From NCBI GenBank assembly GCA_039923855.1, contig JBDTBW010000078.1, forward strand, positions 40,021 through 104,020: DNA of 64,000 bases. The letters are read 5' to 3'. The notes under the pieces are model-generated. The model searched no databases. It was given only the letters and a program-made list of their open reading frames with translations, and was not told the origin of the DNA. The first letter of the stretch is position 1. Each line of letters opens with the position of its first letter. Positions 61,474-64,000 of this stretch are shown here, in pieces. The position numbers were made by a program, and so were the translations under genes. The stretch is from 66-474 sp039923855. GTDB taxonomy: Bacteria > Pseudomonadota > Gammaproteobacteria > Xanthomonadales > Rhodanobacteraceae.

Positions 61474-62042
61474 GGCACAATCCTCCGGTTGCCGGGAAAT
61501 CTGGCCCCTTGGAATGCTTGAAATCCTAGGCCTGACGCGGAGAATCGTCAACGCCCGTAAGCGTCAGAGATGGCGAGAGTCATCGACCCACTCGGTTCGG
61601 TTCGATTCCATTGCCTTGCCCTCCGTGCGGGAAGCGATCACATTGCCGCGCCAAGTCATTGCAAATGCTTGTTTTTTGCAATGCGTGTTTTGTCTGATAC
61701 CGCCAAAGTTACCGTCAACGTGGCGCGACGCCCCGGCTTATCCACAACACGCGCGCCACCTGTCCATCGGCGCACGCTCGGTTACGTCCGCCAGTGGCAT
61801 ACCAGCACGGCATCGCCGCGCGGCAGCGCGCAGAGTTCCAGCACGCGCGCCCGTTAGGCAGCAGTCCGGCAGCGCGGTGCACAGTAACGGCGCGGCCTTC
61901 CTATCTGCGCTTGCCGGATCGGTTGCCCGCAATGTGCGCAGCGGTCGGGTTTCATCAAAATTTCCGTTTTTCTAATTTGTCGGTGCAAAAAAACAGGTGC
62001 GCGAGCGGTCGCGGATGGTGCAGGCGCAGGGATTCGATGCCG
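61474..62042. other. Gap at the left edge of the accessory island, no gene supported
   Basis: About 570 bases with only short open frames of poor coding character. A T-rich stretch occurs at about 61960-61980 (TTTCCGTTTTTCTAATTTGT), unlike the surrounding GC-rich DNA. The transition from core genes to mobile-element genes lies here, but I found no clear attachment-site repeat. Confidence 0.45.
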
Positions 62043-62597
62043 CTACCCGTAGGGCGTCACTCGGCAAACTCGGCCAGCGCTTCCCTTTGCTCGCGGAACG
62101 CTCGCGCCAGTTCGCGCAGCACGGGCCGCGTGCCGCCTTTCCAGCCGTTGCGGCTCGCCTTGGCTTTCCCGCGCGCTGTTCGCAGGCCGGTGGATGACTG
62201 CCACGGCTGCCAGCGGTGAATCATCGCGGCTTGCCGCGCCCGGCGTTCCGCTGTCCAGCCGTTGCCCATGATCGTTTCCCAAAAGTCCGGTTTGCGCATT
62301 CTGATTTTGTTCCACACGCGCGACGGGTACGGCTTCGCCATTGTTGACCTGTTGCGGCCCGTGCGCAATGTTCGCTTGCTTGGCGAACACAACCGGCGGG
62401 TTCTTGATCGCAGCCAGCGTTTCCAGTGTCGCGCGACATTGCGACTGCGCCCGTAGCGCCAGCTTCATGTGCGCTTCGTATTGCTTCAATCCATCCTGCG
62501 TAATGCCTCGCCGCGCCAAGCTCGCAAACATCACGCCCAAACTGTGCGCCTGTGCGATCAGCATGGATTCCGCCTGCCGCATGTCGCCAGCCTGCAC
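62043..62597 (-). pseudogene. N-terminally truncated mobile-element/phage-associated hypothetical protein
   Basis: The frame from GTG 62597 encodes QAGDMRQAESMLIAQAHSLG, LALRAQSQCRATLETLAA and IKNPPVVFAKQANIAHGPQQ, the middle and end of a protein family common on Xanthomonadales prophages and genomic islands. As I recall it, the family has a further 60-80 N-terminal residues; here they are missing. An in-frame stop lies at 62634-62636, next to the end of brnA. The last ~70 codons overlap the next gene in another frame, and the true end may be earlier. I read it as a decayed fragment. Confidence 0.6.
62057..62269 (-). CDS. Small mobile-element-associated protein
   Basis: A 70-aa basic protein: MGNGWTAERRARQAAMIHRW, then QPWQSSTGLRTARGKAKASR and a GGTRPVLRELARAFREQ end. 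The QPW..STGPRT..GKA.ASRNAYKGG pattern is a well-known short protein of mobile elements and prophages. It overlaps, in another frame, the 3' part of the preceding gene. Function unknown. Confidence 0.7.
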   Translation of the reverse strand: MGNGWTAERRARQAAMIHRWQPWQSSTGLRTARGKAKASRNGWKGGTRPVLRELARAFREQREALAEFAE

Positions 62598-62639
62598 CTT
62601 GTCACTATGCTCGCGCAGCGTAGCCGTGGCGGTTCAAGA

Positions 62640-62918
62640 TTATGCTGCAATGTCCTTCAGCGCCTTGCGCAGTTCGCGGCGCAACGCGGCCACGGTCACG
62701 GGCGCGGTGTCATCCTTGATCGCGTGACGCAAAGCGTCATTGATTGCGGTTTGGTAGCCGCGCCCTTCCTTTTCGGCGCGCGTGCGGAAGGCGTCCAGCA
62801 CGTCATCGTCCAGCATGATCGTGATGCGGGTTTTGCCCTTCATCGCCGCTTGCAGCTTGGCAAGATGCGGTACTTCCTTGGCCCGCTTGGCGTTGCTGAA
62901 ATCGTACTCACTGCGCAT
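62640..62918 (-). CDS. brnA: BrnA-family antitoxin
   Basis: A 92-aa protein with the BrnA antitoxin core: KTRITIMLDDDVLDAFRTRA and GRGYQTAINDALRHAI, a ribbon-helix-helix-like DNA-binding end. BrnA neutralises BrnT and represses the operon. It overlaps the brnT end by 11 bases and lies downstream, the usual toxin-first order of brnTA. Confidence 0.9.
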   Translation of the reverse strand: MRSEYDFSNAKRAKEVPHLAKLQAAMKGKTRITIMLDDDVLDAFRTRAEKEGRGYQTAINDALRHAIKDDTAPVTVAALRRELRKALKDIAA

Positions 62919-63174
62919 AGGTTCTTTCCTCTTTCGTCGTCGCGCGCCGGGCGGAAATCAGCCGCACGTTGTCGCCGCGCAACGTGTACACCACGGCCAG
63001 CAGACGGCCGGCCGCACTCAATCCCAGCAACACCCAGCGCGCTTCACCTTCCGACGTGCCGTCTTCTTGCGCGAGCACGTGCGGATCGAGCATTGCTGTT
63101 GCGGCTTCATCGAGGCTCACGCCGTGCTTGCGTGCATTGCTTGTAGATTTTGCCGGATCGTATTCAATAGCGAT
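62908..63174 (-). CDS. brnT: BrnT-family ribonuclease toxin, without a standard start codon
   Basis: The frame contains the family sequence EYDPAKSTSNARKHGVSLDE, then LAVVYTLRGDNVRLISARRA near the C-terminus. The only usual start codon in frame is GTG 63120, which would remove the conserved first strand and the KHG motif (70 aa left). Upstream of EYDPAKS the codons are TAA-CCC-ATC-GCT-ATT-GAA, with no ATG, GTG, TTG or CTG. The coordinates given assume ATC 63174 as start, or as a mutated ATG. The toxin may be silenced or use a rare start. Confidence 0.75.
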   Translation of the reverse strand: MAIEYDPAKSTSNARKHGVSLDEAATAMLDPHVLAQEDGTSEGEARWVLLGLSAAGRLLAVVYTLRGDNVRLISARRATTKEERTYAQ

Positions 63175-63183
63175 GGGTTAAGT

Positions 63184-63200
63184 ATGCATTGTATATGCAT
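63184..63200 (-). promoter_or_regulatory. Inverted repeat at the brnT promoter, candidate BrnA operator
   Basis: ATGCAT-tgtat-ATGCAT, about 10 bases before the brnT coding region. On the minus strand it includes TATACAAT, a good -10 box, with no convincing -35. BrnA-type antitoxins bind such palindromes to autoregulate. If transcription starts 6-8 bases below, the message would be almost leaderless. Confidence 0.45.
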
Positions 63201-63225
63201 TTCTTGCAAACCGAGGCGGTTGCGG

Positions 63226-63633
63226 TCAGCGCATCCAGTTCTCGCACTGCAAACCGGGCACGCGGCGAAACTCGCGCAGGTTGTCCGTGACCAGCACCAG
63301 CCCGCGCGCGACCGCTTGCGCTGCGATCAATAAATCCATCGGCCCGATGCTCGCGCCCTTGCGTTCCAGCGTGGCGCGGATGCGCCCGTAGGCAAACGCA
63401 TCGTCGGCATCGAAGGGCAGCGGCGGGTAGTTGTTCGCCAGTTCGGCCAGCTTCGACAATGCGGTTGCCGGGTCGCGGCTTTTGGCCGCGCCCGTTGCCA
63501 GTTCGGCAAACACAATGCTCGATAGTACAATGCGTATCGTCGCCAGCCCGGCAAGCCTGCTCGCCACTTTGGGCGCGCGGCCTTCGGCAAACGAAATCAG
63601 GATGCAGCTATCCAGCAGGTAACGCGCGGCCAC
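63226..63633 (-). CDS. vapC: VapC-type PIN-domain toxin
   Basis: A 135-aa PIN ribonuclease. The acidic active site is complete: Asp8 (YLLDSCIL), Glu44 (VFAELATG), Asp100 (GPMDLLIAAQA) and Asp117 (LVTDNLREF). VapC toxins cleave tRNA or rRNA. It begins 2 bases after the vapB stop, so the pair is coupled. Confidence 0.93.
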   Translation of the reverse strand: MAARYLLDSCILISFAEGRAPKVASRLAGLATIRIVLSSIVFAELATGAAKSRDPATALSKLAELANNYPPLPFDADDAFAYGRIRATLERKGASIGPMDLLIAAQAVARGLVLVTDNLREFRRVPGLQCENWMR

Positions 63634-63635
63634 GG

Positions 63636-63869
63636 CTACAGTTCCAGCGGCGCGACGGGTTCGAGCTTGCCTTGTGGCGGGCGCTTGATACCCAGCCCGC
63701 GCATGGCGATCAAGGGCGCGAACAAGTCCAGCGCAGTCTTTGCCTTTGGCCGCAATATAAGTTCGCCGCTGCGCTCGAACACTTCCACTTCATCCACGTC
63801 GAAGCGGTAGCGCACCGGAATCCGCACGGCCTGCGCGTTGCCGAGTTTGAAAACCTTGACCGTCTGCAT
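63636..63869 (-). CDS. vapB: VapB-type antitoxin (AbrB/MazE-like)
   Basis: A 77-aa protein. The N-terminal half is an AbrB swapped-hairpin domain (QTVKVFKLGNAQAVRIPVRY, VEVFERSGELILRPK) and the C-terminal half is expected to bind VapC. ATG 63869 is preferred to the extension to 63929. It is directly upstream of vapC. Confidence 0.9.
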   Translation of the reverse strand: MQTVKVFKLGNAQAVRIPVRYRFDVDEVEVFERSGELILRPKAKTALDLFAPLIAMRGLGIKRPPQGKLEPVAPLEL

Positions 63870-63934
63870 GATGCTGTCTCGCGTTGTCCCGTTGTGTCTT
63901 AGTATATCCCTTTGCGGATACGGTTGCATGGGCT

Positions 63935-64000
63935 AGGCGCGCACCTTGCGGTGAATCGGCACAACCTTGCCCGGTGACGTGCGCAGGCTGTCCAGATAGT
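63935..64000 (-). CDS. C-terminal end of an unidentified protein (cut by window edge)
   Basis: The last 21 codons read YLDSLRTSPGKVVPI, then HRKVRA and TAG. The short basic end is compatible with the C-terminus of a tyrosine recombinase, which would fit the island, but 21 residues are too few for a firm call. Confidence 0.3.

Overview
The window is GC-rich chromosomal DNA from a gammaproteobacterium of the order Lysobacterales (Xanthomonadales), most likely Rhodanobacteraceae. This placement is an inference. It rests on gene order (leuS-lptE-holA-nadD-rsfS-rlmH-maf-rng-yhdP-tldD, coaD next to a YfhL-type ferredoxin, a three-piece pntA1/pntA2/pntB transhydrogenase), on the DUF3106 and DUF6491 families, and on paired secreted S53 acid proteases. 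No rRNA, tRNA or CRISPR was seen.

Layout. (1) 1-16032 is a long leftward housekeeping block: leuS, lptE, holA, nadD, rsfS, rlmH, maf, rng, yhdP, an unusual ORF that joins a uracil-DNA-glycosylase-like domain to a PEP-mutase-like domain, and tldD (cut by the window edge). (2) 16280-22907 runs rightward: a secreted amidohydrolase, a CnoX-like thioredoxin/TPR protein, a Ser/Thr kinase carrying a formylglycine-generating-enzyme-like domain, and an S10 serine carboxypeptidase. (3) 23012-24222 is an ECF sigma gene broken by an in-frame stop, with its intact membrane-protein partner. (4) 24356-30599 holds DUF502, an RhlE-like helicase, a beta-CASP metallo-hydrolase and an M13 peptidase. (5) 30792-34323 is yajC-secD-secF. 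(6) 34940-40408 holds a one-domain asparaginase-like gene and two adjacent S53 (sedolisin) proteases. (7) 40713-47673 holds sufT, two small membrane proteins, and the pnt genes. The pnt genes are split by an opposite-strand ECF sigma/membrane protein/DUF3106 operon. (8) 47752-61473 is dense housekeeping: nitroreductase, 5'-3' exonuclease, NUDIX, MAPEG, TMEM43, MBL hydrolase, ggt, ferredoxin, coaD, rsmD, ftsY, an AsmA-like protein, mutY, yggX, and small envelope proteins. (9) From about 62040 to the right edge lies an accessory island: two toxin-antitoxin modules (BrnT/BrnA and VapB/VapC) and remnants of mobile-element genes.

A second layer of structure is the intergenic DNA, which is full of dispersed repeats. 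These are REP-like CCCTCTCCC...GGGAGAGGG modules (often in inverted pairs), hairpins with a shared TTGAAT-type loop, a MITE-like palindromic element in two copies (lptE/leuS and secD/yajC), a longer composite repeat in opposite orientation at about 6.95-7.39 kb and 34.64-34.89 kb, and a 56-bp tandem repeat inside the pnt cluster. Some repeats have entered coding regions: the DUF502 C-terminus, a heptamer run in leuS, and the yajC stop codon.

I did not find a clearly new multi-gene defence or biosynthetic system. The strongest leads are the UDG/PEP-mutase fusion on visibly AT-richer DNA, the interrupted sigma factor beside an intact partner, the MITE-like elements, the interrupted pnt operon, and the brnT gene that lacks a normal start codon.
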